Below, piece by piece: positions 36,501-43,610 of a DNA stretch of 64,000 nt. Source of the stretch: Anaeromyxobacter soli. GTDB lineage: Bacteria; Myxococcota; Myxococcia; Myxococcales; Anaeromyxobacteraceae. The notes beneath the pieces were generated by a model. The model was not told where the DNA came from and did no database searches. It was given only the letters and a program-made list of their open reading frames with translations. Both the position numbers and the translations under genes were made by a program. The first letter of the stretch is position 1, and each line of letters opens with the position of its first letter. The stretch is from the NCBI RefSeq assembly GCF_022808855.1, contig NZ_JAKZLF010000025.1, positions 16,151 through 80,150 on the forward strand, in the 5' to 3' direction.

Positions 36501-36968
36501 GTCGAACCCGCGGCCGACCGGGATGCTCGACATGAACTCCTTGGAGACGACGGCGCCCGCCTCGGCGGAGCCGACGTTCACCGCGGGTGCGGCCCCCGTC
36601 CGGACGACCTGCTCCTCCATCTGCACCGCCTCGGGGACGACGGCGAGGTTCGCGCGGATGGTCTTGTCGGGGCGCAGCGTGACGTCGGAGCGCTCGGTGG
36701 ACTTGTAGCCCTCGAGCTGCACCGCGAGGCGGTAAGCGCCGGAGGGGAGAAGGGTGAAGCGGAAGTTGCCGTTGTTGTCCGTGACGGCCGTCTGCTCACC
36801 CTGAAGCGCAGGGCTCGTGGCGACGATGACGGCGCCGGCGACCGGCTTTCCGGTCGAAGCATCGGTTACCACACCGAGAATGGTGCCGGTGGTTTGCGCG
36901 GAGGCGACACTCGCGAACAGCAACGCGAGCGGCGCGAGGCGCGCGAGGCGAAGCAACTTCTTCCTCAT
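33552..36968 (-). CDS. TonB-dependent receptor with carboxypeptidase-regulatory-like domain
   Basis: An 1138-residue outer-membrane receptor. The signal peptide ends near ASAQ. A carboxypeptidase-regulatory-like domain follows (GTILGVVTDASTGKPVAGAVIV), then a plug with VGRGFDAIAVVAP..YIVDGFNTTDPAYG, then a long barrel with many aromatic strands ending in LRLGVALSF. Such proteins import large or scarce ligands using the proton motive force via TonB. The ligand is unknown. The ATG at 36968 has GGAGGA upstream. It is divergent from tonB-exbB-exbD-exbD, which probably energises it. Confidence 0.9.
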   Translation of the reverse strand: MRKKLLRLARLAPLALLFASVASAQTTGTILGVVTDASTGKPVAGAVIVATSPALQGEQTAVTDNNGNFRFTLLPSGAYRLAVQLEGYKSTERSDVTLRPDKTIRANLAVVPEAVQMEEQVVRTGAAPAVNVGSAEAGAVVSKEFMSSIPVGRGFDAIAVVAPTAKLDATGVGFAGAQGAENQYIVDGFNTTDPAYGTRGGNGGFNAPPSLRSNFLQEIDVKTSGFNAEYGRATGGIMNVILKSGSNEFHGSVFSTFTPSMLVEPTGKTTGGLGEALAYRAKPDEGSYGLDFGFEVGGPIMKDKLWFYAGFSPVTSRTMYQRFARQNATELNSGGTCPAGTTPDGGHGECVDALLNPIQTTIPGTERNLRTSRTTYQWVGKLTYLLDENNNFTVTGWGAPSSRTSLNAGGPFYGASPAAAARSRELLPLDENQLSVLGRYGGKFLDKKLITEVSGGVYHSKTSPQDKTVGGVDQFKTAEVEWGGTELNLTDFEALPAGAVAQGFCSNPADTAACPLDAYTTGGRGTVFDSTSDRFNGRASAAYLAELAGQHTLKGGVDLERVQYKVDGYHSGGAIWYFAPATSTLPDRFYAYRSFGTIVNPGGGPLPTNASTGFPGLELSAIQAAAAAGTPVVTRTTQTNKSETDSFAYFLQDSWQPGFFPNLTLNAGLRLETQSMKNLSVKNGSSFDITDNWAPRVQAIWDFTGNGRGKLAGAWGRYYYAMPLDMGNRSFGAEVQLQYFLNASSCGFAGNFGSFDPKSLDFPSALGNGFNSTSCAIQPRSGGNNDVRLYGGATPIDPKLKGSYNDQFGAQAEYEILPDLAVGVDYQGRRQGAVIEDMSSNDGGTFFISNPGERSGDITVNGVVVGNATNVQTYDPMTNKTVTTKFPKPERSYDGVTFKATKQFSNSWLAQASYTYSSLRGNYSGPYYPEYGQLDPGITAAYDLASLMANTTGYLPGDTTHQVKLFGAYTYSFSPRLSATASGAYNGISGTPVSAMGAHPEYGSSSAFIIPRGQAGRTPFVNTIDVGAGIGYTVKPPYALNFRVDVFNVFNAQETLEYDQDYTFDTVTPMNGLNCDSKNSIGKSDPIGAIQKDCPGLAYLKSVDGRPVTVNPNFGRPSRATTAYQLPISLRLGVALSF

Positions 36969-37070
36969 GACTTCCTCCAGGGAGAGAGCACTCAGCCGCA
37001 GCCAGGCGGGCGATCGCTCGTGTGGGCACATCACGGCACACATAGCGATCGACCGACGGGTCAGTGCGCC

Positions 37071-37100
37071 CTTGTAGGCAGTCGTTATGAGGAATGTCAA
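37071..37100 (-). promoter_or_regulatory. Candidate promoter of the TonB-dependent receptor
   Basis: On the minus strand TTGACA (37095-37100), an 18-nt spacer, then TACAAG (37071-37076). The -35 box is consensus. The predicted transcript starts about 100 nt before the receptor ATG. Confidence 0.6.
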
Positions 37101-37147
37101 GACGACGCCGACTGTTAGCCGAGCTTGTCTCTTACACCCCGCCCGGG

Positions 37148-37169
37148 ACGTAACACTCCGAGTTTACGT
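37148..37169. repeat. Inverted repeat in the divergent region, possible operator
   Basis: ACGTAA (37148-37153), a 10-nt spacer and TTACGT (37164-37169). It lies between the two divergent promoters. Whether a regulator binds is unknown. Confidence 0.3.
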
Positions 37170-37364
37170 GCTTTTTCCGAAAGCCCCGGCAAGTCGCGAC
37201 GTTCCGCTTAGGGCGTGGAGGGCACCGCAGAAGGGACGCTGCTCGCACGCCCTCGGGGGATCCCGAGCGGCTGGAAGGTCGGCCGGCCGTGGTCAGCGCA
37301 CATCGAGCACGCGCAACGGTTTGCCTTCGCCTCCGCGCCATGCGCACTATTTTCGCCAGCGCTG

Positions 37365-37394
37365 TTGACAACGTGCAGGCGCGGAGACTAGGAA
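37365..37394 (+). promoter_or_regulatory. Candidate promoter of tonB-exbB-exbD-exbD
   Basis: TTGACA (37365-37370), an 18-nt spacer and TAGGAA (37389-37394). The start codon of tonB is about 60 nt downstream. Confidence 0.55.
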
Positions 37395-37456
37395 GCGTCT
37401 TCAATTTTTCCGGCTGATTCTGCCGTCAACCGCAGCAGCAGCGAGGCCGCCGGCGC

Positions 37457-38200
37457 GTGTTCGACGAAGTCACCAAGAAGGAAGGCGGTAAGGCCGCTGC
37501 GCGTCGCGCGGGCTACGTCTTCGGTTCCACGCTTTTCCAGGGCATTCTCATCGCGGCGATCATCACCGCCTCCGCAGCCATCAAGGCGAAGGTGATCGAC
37601 GAGCCGGTCGTGGACGTGAAGTTCGTCAAGACCGCGCCGCCGCCGCCCCCTCCCCCGCCGCCTGCGCCGCCCCCCGCGGCCCGCAAGCGGCCGCCCGACG
37701 CGAAGCCGCGGACGGATCTGCCCAAGCCGCCGCCGCCCCAGGCGCTGATCCAGCCTCAGGAGATCCAGCCTGAGATGAAGGCGCCGGATCCCAACGAGGC
37801 GCCCGAGCCGGAGTACGACTACGGCGACGCGGCCGAGGGCGAGGGCGTGGTCGGCGGTGTCGTCGGCGCCCGGCCCACGAACGAGATCGAGGACGCACCC
37901 GCGTTCGCCACTGCGGGCTACCGCAAGCCGCAGATGGCCGAGCCGGGCTGCGTCCAGCGCTCGGTCCGCATCCCGCAGCAGCTCGCCGGCTACATCTCCG
38001 GCCCGATCACCGTGAAGTTCGCGATCCGGCCGGACGGCTCGCCGTCGCGCTTCGAGGTGATGACCAACGTCCCCGACCAGCGCATCTCGACCGCGATCTG
38101 GCAGGCGGTCCAGGGGTGCCGCTGGGTGCCGGGCGCGGATGCCCAGGGCCGCCCGGTGTCCATCTGGGTGATCCTCCCCATCCGCTTCACCGCAGGCTAG
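37457..38200 (+). CDS. tonB: TonB-like energy transducer
   Basis: A 247-residue protein with a short cytoplasmic start, one N-terminal membrane helix (STLFQGILIAAIITASAAI), a long proline-rich periplasmic linker (nine prolines in a row after TA) and a TonB C-terminal domain (GPITVKFAIRPDGSPSRFEV...IWQAVQGCRWVPG). It couples the inner-membrane ExbB/ExbD motor to outer-membrane receptors. GTG start at 37457; first gene of a four-gene unit. Confidence 0.9.
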   Translation: MFDEVTKKEGGKAAARRAGYVFGSTLFQGILIAAIITASAAIKAKVIDEPVVDVKFVKTAPPPPPPPPPAPPPAARKRPPDAKPRTDLPKPPPPQALIQPQEIQPEMKAPDPNEAPEPEYDYGDAAEGEGVVGGVVGARPTNEIEDAPAFATAGYRKPQMAEPGCVQRSVRIPQQLAGYISGPITVKFAIRPDGSPSRFEVMTNVPDQRISTAIWQAVQGCRWVPGADAQGRPVSIWVILPIRFTAG

Positions 38201-38265
38201 GCGCTCGTTCCCGCGTCGAGGCGTTCACCTTTCGAAGAAGTAGTTTCAGCCCACAGGAGATGTCG

Positions 38266-39024
38266 ATGTTCCAGCCGCTCGCTTCCTTGAACAACCTCGT
38301 CATGGCCCAGGCCGCCGGCGCCGCCCCGGGCACCTTCGATCTCGTCAACATGGTGAAGTCGATCGAGGGCTTCGGCATCGTGGTCGCCGCGATCCTCGGC
38401 ATCATGAGCATCTACTCGCTCGGCGTGATGGCCGAGCGGCTCGTGACCTACTCCCGCGCCAACAAGGCCTCCCGCCAGTACGCCGCGAGCCTGCGCGACC
38501 TCCTCCCCGGCGGGAAGTTCGGCGACGCGGTGGAGCTCTCCAAGAAGCTGAAGCGCGGCCACCTGCCCAAGGTGCTCGGCCTCGCGATCGAGGAGTACAG
38601 CCGCGGCGTCGACGCGGTCCGCACCAAGGGTCCCCACGACGTGGGCGACTTCGACGTGATCGCGGCCGTGAACCGCGCGGTCGAGCGCAGCTCGCTCCGC
38701 ACCGTCAACGACCTCCGCCGCGGCCTCGGCTCGCTCGCGACGATCGGCTCGACGGCCCCGTTCGTCGGCCTCCTCGGCACGGTGTGGGGCATCATCAAGG
38801 CCTTCCAGAACATGGCGGCCACCGGCTCCGGCGGTCTCGGCACGGTGTCCGGCGCGATCGCCGAGGCGCTCATCAACACCGCCTTCGGCCTCCTCGTCGC
38901 GATCCCCGCCGTCATGATGTTCAACTACCTCACGAACCGCGTCGAGGACATGCAGGTCGACATCACCGACTCCGCCACGGAGCTCGTCGACTTCTTCATG
39001 AAGGAAGGCCGCGAGGCGAAGTAG
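38266..39024 (+). CDS. exbB: ExbB/TolQ/MotA-family proton channel protein
   Basis: A 252-residue ExbB homologue with three membrane helices: IEGFGIVVAAILGIMSIYSL, GSLATIGSTAPFVGLLGTVWGI and AEALINTAFGLLVAIPAVMMFNY. The segment GSTAPFVGLLGTVWGI is the family signature. Forms the proton-driven motor with ExbD. Start 38266 is preferred over an in-frame ATG at 38260 because AGGAG is then 6-7 nt upstream. Confidence 0.93.
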   Translation: MFQPLASLNNLVMAQAAGAAPGTFDLVNMVKSIEGFGIVVAAILGIMSIYSLGVMAERLVTYSRANKASRQYAASLRDLLPGGKFGDAVELSKKLKRGHLPKVLGLAIEEYSRGVDAVRTKGPHDVGDFDVIAAVNRAVERSSLRTVNDLRRGLGSLATIGSTAPFVGLLGTVWGIIKAFQNMAATGSGGLGTVSGAIAEALINTAFGLLVAIPAVMMFNYLTNRVEDMQVDITDSATELVDFFMKEGREAK

Positions 39025-39067
39025 CCGCCGCGCGCACCTCCGGGACGCCTCTCAGGAGCCGAACGCG

Positions 39068-39484
39068 ATGTCGATGGATGTCGGCAGCAAGTCGGTGAAG
39101 AGCGACATCAACGTGACGCCGCTCGTCGACGTCGTGCTGGTGCTCCTCATCATCTTCATGGTCATCACCCCGATGCTCCAGCGCGGGAAGCCGGTGCAGC
39201 TCCCCGACGCGAAGCACGTCTCCGCCCTGAAGGGCGGCGGCGACCCGGTCCTCCTCTCCATCACCGCCGATGGGAAGGCCTGGATCGACAAGGCGGAGGT
39301 GCCCCTCGAAGAGCTCTCCACCGAGCTCAACGTGGCGATGCAGATGGCGCCCGGCTCGCCCGTGATGATCAAGGGCGACAAGGCCGTCGACTACAAGCGC
39401 GTCCGCGAGATCATCCTGGAGGTCTCGAAGACGCACCTGCTCGGCGTGAGCCTCGCCGCGAGCGAGATCAAGGAGAAGAGATAG
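39068..39484 (+). CDS. exbD: ExbD/TolR-family protein (first copy)
   Basis: A 138-residue protein with a short cytoplasmic start (SDINVTPLVDVVLVLLIIFMVITPML). This is the ExbD signature with the proton-carrying Asp in the membrane helix, followed by a periplasmic domain. One of two tandem ExbD genes after exbB. Confidence 0.92.
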   Translation: MSMDVGSKSVKSDINVTPLVDVVLVLLIIFMVITPMLQRGKPVQLPDAKHVSALKGGGDPVLLSITADGKAWIDKAEVPLEELSTELNVAMQMAPGSPVMIKGDKAVDYKRVREIILEVSKTHLLGVSLAASEIKEKR

Positions 39485-39486
39485 CC

Positions 39487-39942
39487 ATGGGGATGGCGCT
39501 CGGGACGAAGAAGCCCGCCTCGGACATCAACGTCACGCCGCTCATCGACGTGGTGCTGGTGCTGCTCATCATCTTCATGGTGCTGACGCCGCTCGCCGAG
39601 AAGCAGAAGTTCATCCGCGTCCCCGACTACCAGCCGGAGATGCAGCCGGTCCCGCCCGACTCGGTGCCGCCCGACCAGACGATCCTCACGGCGCTGCAGA
39701 ACGGGAACGTGCTCCTCAACAAGCAGGAGATGAGCGTCGCCGACGCGATGCAGCGGCTCCACGTGGCGTACGACGGACGGCCCTCGAAGGTGCTGTTCTT
39801 CAACGCCGAGGACACCGTGAAGTACGACCAGGTCGTGTACGTGCTCGACCAGGCGCACGGCTCCGGCGTGAACACCATCGGCATGATGACCGACCCGCCG
39901 ATCACCGCCCAGGCCGCGGCGGCGCAGCCCGCGCCGCAGTAG
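39487..39942 (+). CDS. exbD: ExbD/TolR-family protein (second copy)
   Basis: A 151-residue second ExbD: SDINVTPLIDVVLVLLIIFMVLTPLAEKQKF, with the same proton-path Asp. The periplasmic part differs from the first copy, so the pair may form a heteromeric motor. It starts 2 nt after the first exbD stop, with AAGGAG inside the end of that gene. A terminator follows at 39966-39995. Confidence 0.92.
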   Translation: MGMALGTKKPASDINVTPLIDVVLVLLIIFMVLTPLAEKQKFIRVPDYQPEMQPVPPDSVPPDQTILTALQNGNVLLNKQEMSVADAMQRLHVAYDGRPSKVLFFNAEDTVKYDQVVYVLDQAHGSGVNTIGMMTDPPITAQAAAAQPAPQ

Positions 39943-39965
39943 CCGCGCTCCAGGCGGAGCGTCTC

Positions 39966-39995
39966 GAAGGGCCGGCTCGCGCCGGCCCTTCTCAT
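39966..39995 (+). terminator. Intrinsic terminator of the tonB-exbB-exbD-exbD unit
   Basis: A perfect 11-bp stem (GAAGGGCCGGC) with loop TCGC, followed by TCATTACT. Confidence 0.6.
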
Positions 39996-40037
39996 TACTA
40001 GCGGCGCGCCCCGATCCCAGGCTCCGGGGCCCCAGCC

Positions 40038-40973
40038 CTACTGGGCCGCGCCGAGCCGCTCGAGCACCGCCTCGAGCTCCGTCGGGAGCGGGCTCATCGC
40101 CTCGACGCGCGCGCCGTCGGGGCCGTCCACGGCCAGCCGCGAGGCGTGCAGGAACTGACGGCGCAGCCCCGGGAGCTCGGACGCCGCGCCGCCGTAGAGC
40201 GCGTCGCCCGCGACCGGGTGACCGAGGTTCGCGAGGTGCGCGCGGATCTGGTGCATGACGCCCGTGACGATGCGGACGCGCAGCAGCGTGTGCGTCTCGT
40301 AGCGTCGCGCGACCTCCCAGTGCGTCTCGGCGGGTCGCGGCCGGAGCCCCTTCGCGAGGAGCCGCTCCTCCGTCTCCGGATCGGGGACCGGCACCGACCG
40401 GCCGCCGCGCTGCGCGAGCGGGACGGACGAGACCCCGCCGGAGGCGACCCGCCCGACGACGAGCGCGAGGTACACCTTCTCGACCTCGCGCAGCGAGAAG
40501 CGGGAGTGCAGCGCCTCCCACGCCTCGGCGTCGCGCGCGAACAGCACGCACCCGCTCGTCTCGATGTCGAGCCGCTGGACGGCGCCGCCCTCGCGCGGCT
40601 CCGGCGACGCGCCGGCGCACTCGGGGAAGCGCGCGACCACCGCGTTCGCGAGCGTCCCGCCCTCGCCGGGGGCGAGCGGGTGGACGGCGATGCCCGCCGG
40701 CTTGTCGACGACGACGAGGCGCGGCGTCTCGACGAGCACCGCGAGCGGAGCCTCCGGCTCGGGCTCGGGCGGACCCGCCGGCGCCTCCACGTCGATCTCC
40801 ACCAGGGCGCCCGGCTCGACCGCGTCGCTCGCGCGCGCGCGGCGTCCACGCACCCGCACCTCGCCGAGCTGGAAGGCGCGCTTCACCGTGGCCCGCCCGA
40901 GCCCGAGCGCGTCCGCGAGCGCCCGATCGAGCCGCCCCGAGGCGGTGAGCGGCAGTCGAATCTCCCGTCGCAT
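40038..40973 (-). CDS. RluA-family pseudouridine synthase
   Basis: A 311-residue enzyme with an N-terminal S4 RNA-binding domain (GRLDRALADALGLGRATVKRAFQLGEVRVRGRRA) and the synthase core. The catalytic Asp is in VQRLDIETSGCVLFA, where most relatives have HRLDxxTSG. Also present: VVVDKPAGIAVHP and VTGVMHQIRAHLANLGHPVAGDALYG. It isomerises uridine in rRNA or tRNA; the target site cannot be told from sequence. Confidence 0.9.
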   Translation of the reverse strand: MRREIRLPLTASGRLDRALADALGLGRATVKRAFQLGEVRVRGRRARASDAVEPGALVEIDVEAPAGPPEPEPEAPLAVLVETPRLVVVDKPAGIAVHPLAPGEGGTLANAVVARFPECAGASPEPREGGAVQRLDIETSGCVLFARDAEAWEALHSRFSLREVEKVYLALVVGRVASGGVSSVPLAQRGGRSVPVPDPETEERLLAKGLRPRPAETHWEVARRYETHTLLRVRIVTGVMHQIRAHLANLGHPVAGDALYGGAASELPGLRRQFLHASRLAVDGPDGARVEAMSPLPTELEAVLERLGAAQ

Positions 40974-41193
40974 GCGATCCGTTCTCCGCGCCCCTGGCGC
41001 GGCCTCTTGCGGAGCCAGCCCCTGGGCCCCGTTCGGCGCCGGGTTCGCGGCGCCACGCTATCGGGGAGGCTCGGCCCCGAGAGGGAGATAGAGCCTCTCC
41101 GCCCGGCGAGGCAACCGCGTTTCGCCTGCAGCGCCCCGGTCGAGCGGCCGCCCCGCCGCGGCGCAGCGCCCCACCTCCGGCTAGGACCGGATC
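40974..41193. other. Intergenic gap of 220 nt
   Basis: No gene or strong hairpin is seen. The right end carries the likely leaderless start of the fumarase beta gene (TAGGAC at 41182-41187). Confidence 0.35.
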
Positions 41194-41787
41194 ATGCCGA
41201 CCTCGCTCACCCTGCCCCTCGACGACGAGGCCGTCCGCTCGCTCCACGTCGGCGACGAGGTGCTCTTCAGCGGTCGCATGATCACGGCTCGCGAGGCCGC
41301 CCACCGCGCCCTCCTGCGCGCGCTCGATCCGGCCGTGAAGGGGCTCGTCGAAGGGCGCTTCATCTATCACTGCGCCCCGGTGGTCGCCCAGGATCCGGCC
41401 ACGCACGCCTGGCGCTTCGCCGCCGCCGGCCCGTCCGTGTCGCTGCGCGAGGAGCCTTACCAGGCCGAGGTGATCGCGCGTTACGGGGTGCGCGGCGTCG
41501 TCGGAAAGGGCGGCATGGGGCCCGCGACGCTCGCCGCGCTCGCCGCCCACGGCGCGGTCTACTTGCACGCGGTCGGCGCGCTCGCCGTGACGCTCGCCCG
41601 CCGCGTGGTGCGCGTGCACGGCGTGCACAGGCTCGACGAGCTCGGGGTGCGCGAGGCGATCTGGGACATCGAGGTGAAGGACTTCCCCGCGATCGTCACC
41701 ATGGACGCGCACGGCGAGAGCCTGCACGCGACGCTCGAGCGCGAGGCGGAGGCGGCGCGCGCGCTGCTGGAGCGGACGAGCCTCTGA
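41194..41787 (+). CDS. Fe-S-type fumarate/tartrate hydratase beta subunit (orphan)
   Basis: A 197-residue protein matching the C-terminal (beta) half of class I fumarase or L-tartrate dehydratase: SLHVGDEVLFSGRMITARE, GRFIYHCAPVV, GPSVSLREEPYQAEVIARYGVRGVVGKGGMG and IEVKDFPAIVTMDAHGESL. The beta subunit supplies substrate-binding residues to the 4Fe-4S alpha subunit, which is not in this window. The ATG has TAGGAC 6 nt upstream, consistent with a leaderless mRNA. Confidence 0.88.
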   Translation: MPTSLTLPLDDEAVRSLHVGDEVLFSGRMITAREAAHRALLRALDPAVKGLVEGRFIYHCAPVVAQDPATHAWRFAAAGPSVSLREEPYQAEVIARYGVRGVVGKGGMGPATLAALAAHGAVYLHAVGALAVTLARRVVRVHGVHRLDELGVREAIWDIEVKDFPAIVTMDAHGESLHATLEREAEAARALLERTSL

Positions 41788-41926
41788 TTGCGTTCGCGCT
41801 CGGGCGGTGCGGCTCCCGCCGAGGCGAAAGGCTGCCCCGCGGCGACGCCTTCGGGCGCCTCGGCGAGGAGCTCGAGCCGCGCGGGCCGGCCGTGAGTGCC
41901 CCGCGGGCGCCCCGCCCCGCGAACGC

Positions 41927-42547
41927 TCACCGCGCCTTGCGGCGCGGCGCGCGGCGACGCCCGGGCGGCTCCATGCGCACGAGGCCGTAGAAGAGCTGCG
42001 CCTCCGTGTAGGTCTGCCGACCGCGGTAGCTCTCCTCGCGGTAGTAGCCGCAGGGCCGCTCGAGCCACATGCGCGCCCGGACGATCCCGTGCTTGGAGAA
42101 GGGCGCGACGATCTCGGCCGGCGCCTCGGCCAGGTAGCGCTCGAGGAGCCTGCGGATCTTGCGGTTGTAGGGTCCCCGCGCGAGCCGCGAGTGACGCCGG
42201 CCGCGGTGCAGCGTGCCGTCGAAGCGCGTGGAGGCGTGGTAGAGCTCGTGGAGGATCGTGCCGATCCGCTGCTCCGGCGTCGAGGCGCGGAACCAGAGCG
42301 GCCGCAGCGTGACCACGTAGAGGATCTTGCGGCCCTTCACGCGGATGAGCGGCTTCTTCCGGCCCGCGTCGCCGCGGGCACGCGTCTGCCTGAAGTGGGC
42401 CGGCCGGATGGTGGCGCGGGAGGCGCGCCGCGCCTCGCCGGCGACGACGAGGATGCGGGAGGCGCGCACGTGCGCGAGCTCGGGGATCCGCGCGGCGACG
42501 TCGCGCACGAGCCGCTTCACCGCCAGCGTCACGTTGAGCCGGGCCAC
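41927..42547 (-). CDS. Putative zinc metallopeptidase (HELYH)
   Basis: A 206-residue basic protein with a HExxH zinc motif (IGTILHELYHASTRFDG) and a following HRGRRH. The layout recalls the small SprT-like or phage-metallopeptidase families. The N-terminal part (VKRLVRDVAARIPELAHV..ASRILVV) has no known motif. GTG at 42547 is the preferred start; a longer ATG reading at 42625 adds a cysteine/glycine leader. It could process protein or DNA-protein crosslinks; not certain. Confidence 0.6.
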   Translation of the reverse strand: MARLNVTLAVKRLVRDVAARIPELAHVRASRILVVAGEARRASRATIRPAHFRQTRARGDAGRKKPLIRVKGRKILYVVTLRPLWFRASTPEQRIGTILHELYHASTRFDGTLHRGRRHSRLARGPYNRKIRRLLERYLAEAPAEIVAPFSKHGIVRARMWLERPCGYYREESYRGRQTYTEAQLFYGLVRMEPPGRRRAPRRKAR

Positions 42548-42657
42548 GCAGGGCCAGGATCGCCCAGCGCCGCCCGGGCGACAAGCTCCCACAGCGACGC
42601 CGTTCGCCGCACCCGCATCCTTCACTTCGCCGGGCCGGCCCGATACGATGGCCGCCG

Positions 42658-42960
42658 ATGGTCCTGCTCCTCACGGTCGCCGTCGCCCTGCTCTCCACCG
42701 CGCTCGTGCGGCTCGTCCGCCGCGAGCGCGGCCTGGTCGCCGAGGTCTCCGAGCTGGGAGAGCGCGTGAGCGAGCTCGGGCTGCGGCTCGAGGCCGCCGA
42801 GGGGGAGGTCGCCCAGGCCGTCACGCAGGCGGAGATCGCCGAGAACGTGCTGCTCGAGAAGGGCGTCGCCGACGAGGACGACATCGAGGCGGTGCGCCGG
42901 CGCTTCATCGCCGACGCGCCCTCGGGCTACGACCGGGCGCGCGACGGCGAGCTGAATTGA
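42658..42960 (+). CDS. Small membrane-anchored coiled-coil protein
   Basis: A 100-residue protein: one N-terminal membrane helix (MVLLLTVAVALLSTALVRLV), a coiled coil at about residues 25-65 (LVAEVSELGERVSELGLRLEAAEGEVAQAV) and a short acidic end. TACGAT lies 8 nt before the ATG. Divergent from the metallopeptidase. Unknown function; it could be a small envelope scaffold. Confidence 0.6.
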   Translation: MVLLLTVAVALLSTALVRLVRRERGLVAEVSELGERVSELGLRLEAAEGEVAQAVTQAEIAENVLLEKGVADEDDIEAVRRRFIADAPSGYDRARDGELN

Positions 42961-42965
42961 TCCAA

Positions 42966-43134
42966 CGGGGACTGCGTCCCCGCCCCAGCGGCAGAGCCGC
43001 TGGGGCCCCACCCCTGCGCGGCGGGTCCCGTGAACGGTCGCGCCCGCTTCGCGGGTTCGCGACCGTTCCCCGCCGGGAGGGATTGCATCCCTCCCTGCGG
43101 ACGTGAGACGGCGCTGACCGGCCCGTGAGCCGGG
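42966..43134. repeat. Cluster of five perfect hairpins at a convergent gene junction
   Basis: Consecutive inverted repeats between a plus- and a minus-strand gene: 42967-42981 (6 bp), 42982-43006 (10 bp, loop CAGAG), 43019-43075 (outer 7 bp, inner 11 bp plus a 5-bp hairpin), 43075-43095 (8 bp) and one near 43120-43134 (6 bp). There is no T-run. A repetitive extragenic or mRNA-stabilising element is possible; bidirectional termination is the alternative. Confidence 0.55.
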
Positions 43135-43136
43135 CC

Positions 43137-43604
43137 CTAGCGCGTGCGGGTCCGGGGTCCGGACCGGCCGGCGCCCCGGGTGGGCTTCGCGCGAGCCGCC
43201 GTCGACTTGCGCGCCGACGTGCGCTTCGTCGCGCGCGCGCGCGTGGGACGCTCGGGCGCCTCAGCCGCGGGGCGCGCAGGGGCGGCCTCGTAGCGCGGCT
43301 TCTCGGGGTGCCGCCGGTAGACGAGGATCGTGCGCCCGAGGATCTGCGCGACCTGCGCGCCGGTCTCGGCGCCGAGCCGGTCCGCCGCCTCGAAGCGATC
43401 CTCGGGGGTCTCGGTCCCGATCTTCACCTTCACGAGCTCGTGCGTCCCGAGCGCGTCGTCGAGCTGGCGCAGCACCGCCTCGGTCACGCCCTCCTTGCCC
43501 ACCTGCACGACGGGCGAGAGGTGGTGTCCGGCGGCGCGCAGGGTCTTGCGCAGCCGGGTCGAGGCCATCAGGGCGCGCTTCTTCGGGTTCGTGGGAGCAG
43601 GCAT
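43137..43604 (-). CDS. yhbY: YhbY/CRM-domain RNA-binding protein
   Basis: A 155-residue protein. The YhbY fold is at about residues 14-105: LRKTLRAAGHHLSPVVQVGKEGVTEAVLRQLDDALGTHELVKVKIG...RILGRTILVYRRHPEK. A basic, Ala/Pro/Arg-rich tail follows that may add RNA or ribosome binding. YhbY acts in large-subunit ribosome assembly. It starts 6 nt after the DUF4388/DnaJ stop on the same strand, at the end of the carboxylase-mutase unit. Confidence 0.85.
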   Translation of the reverse strand: MPAPTNPKKRALMASTRLRKTLRAAGHHLSPVVQVGKEGVTEAVLRQLDDALGTHELVKVKIGTETPEDRFEAADRLGAETGAQVAQILGRTILVYRRHPEKPRYEAAPARPAAEAPERPTRARATKRTSARKSTAARAKPTRGAGRSGPRTRTR

Positions 43605-43610
43605 GTGCGT

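Larger units (their letters stand above)
36969..37456. other. Divergent control region between the TonB receptor and tonB operon (488 nt)
   Basis: No gene is supported. It carries a candidate promoter in each direction (37071-37100 minus and 37365-37394 plus) and a 6-bp inverted repeat ACGTAA/TTACGT with a 10-nt spacer at 37148-37169. That repeat might be an operator. The region is clearly less GC-rich than the coding DNA. Confidence 0.5.

Noticed and set aside
33198..37118. A 1306-codon plus-strand frame opposite the TonB receptor.
   Set aside because: It mirrors the receptor codons and contains only repetitive charged sequence; the minus-strand gene has signal peptide, plug and barrel features.
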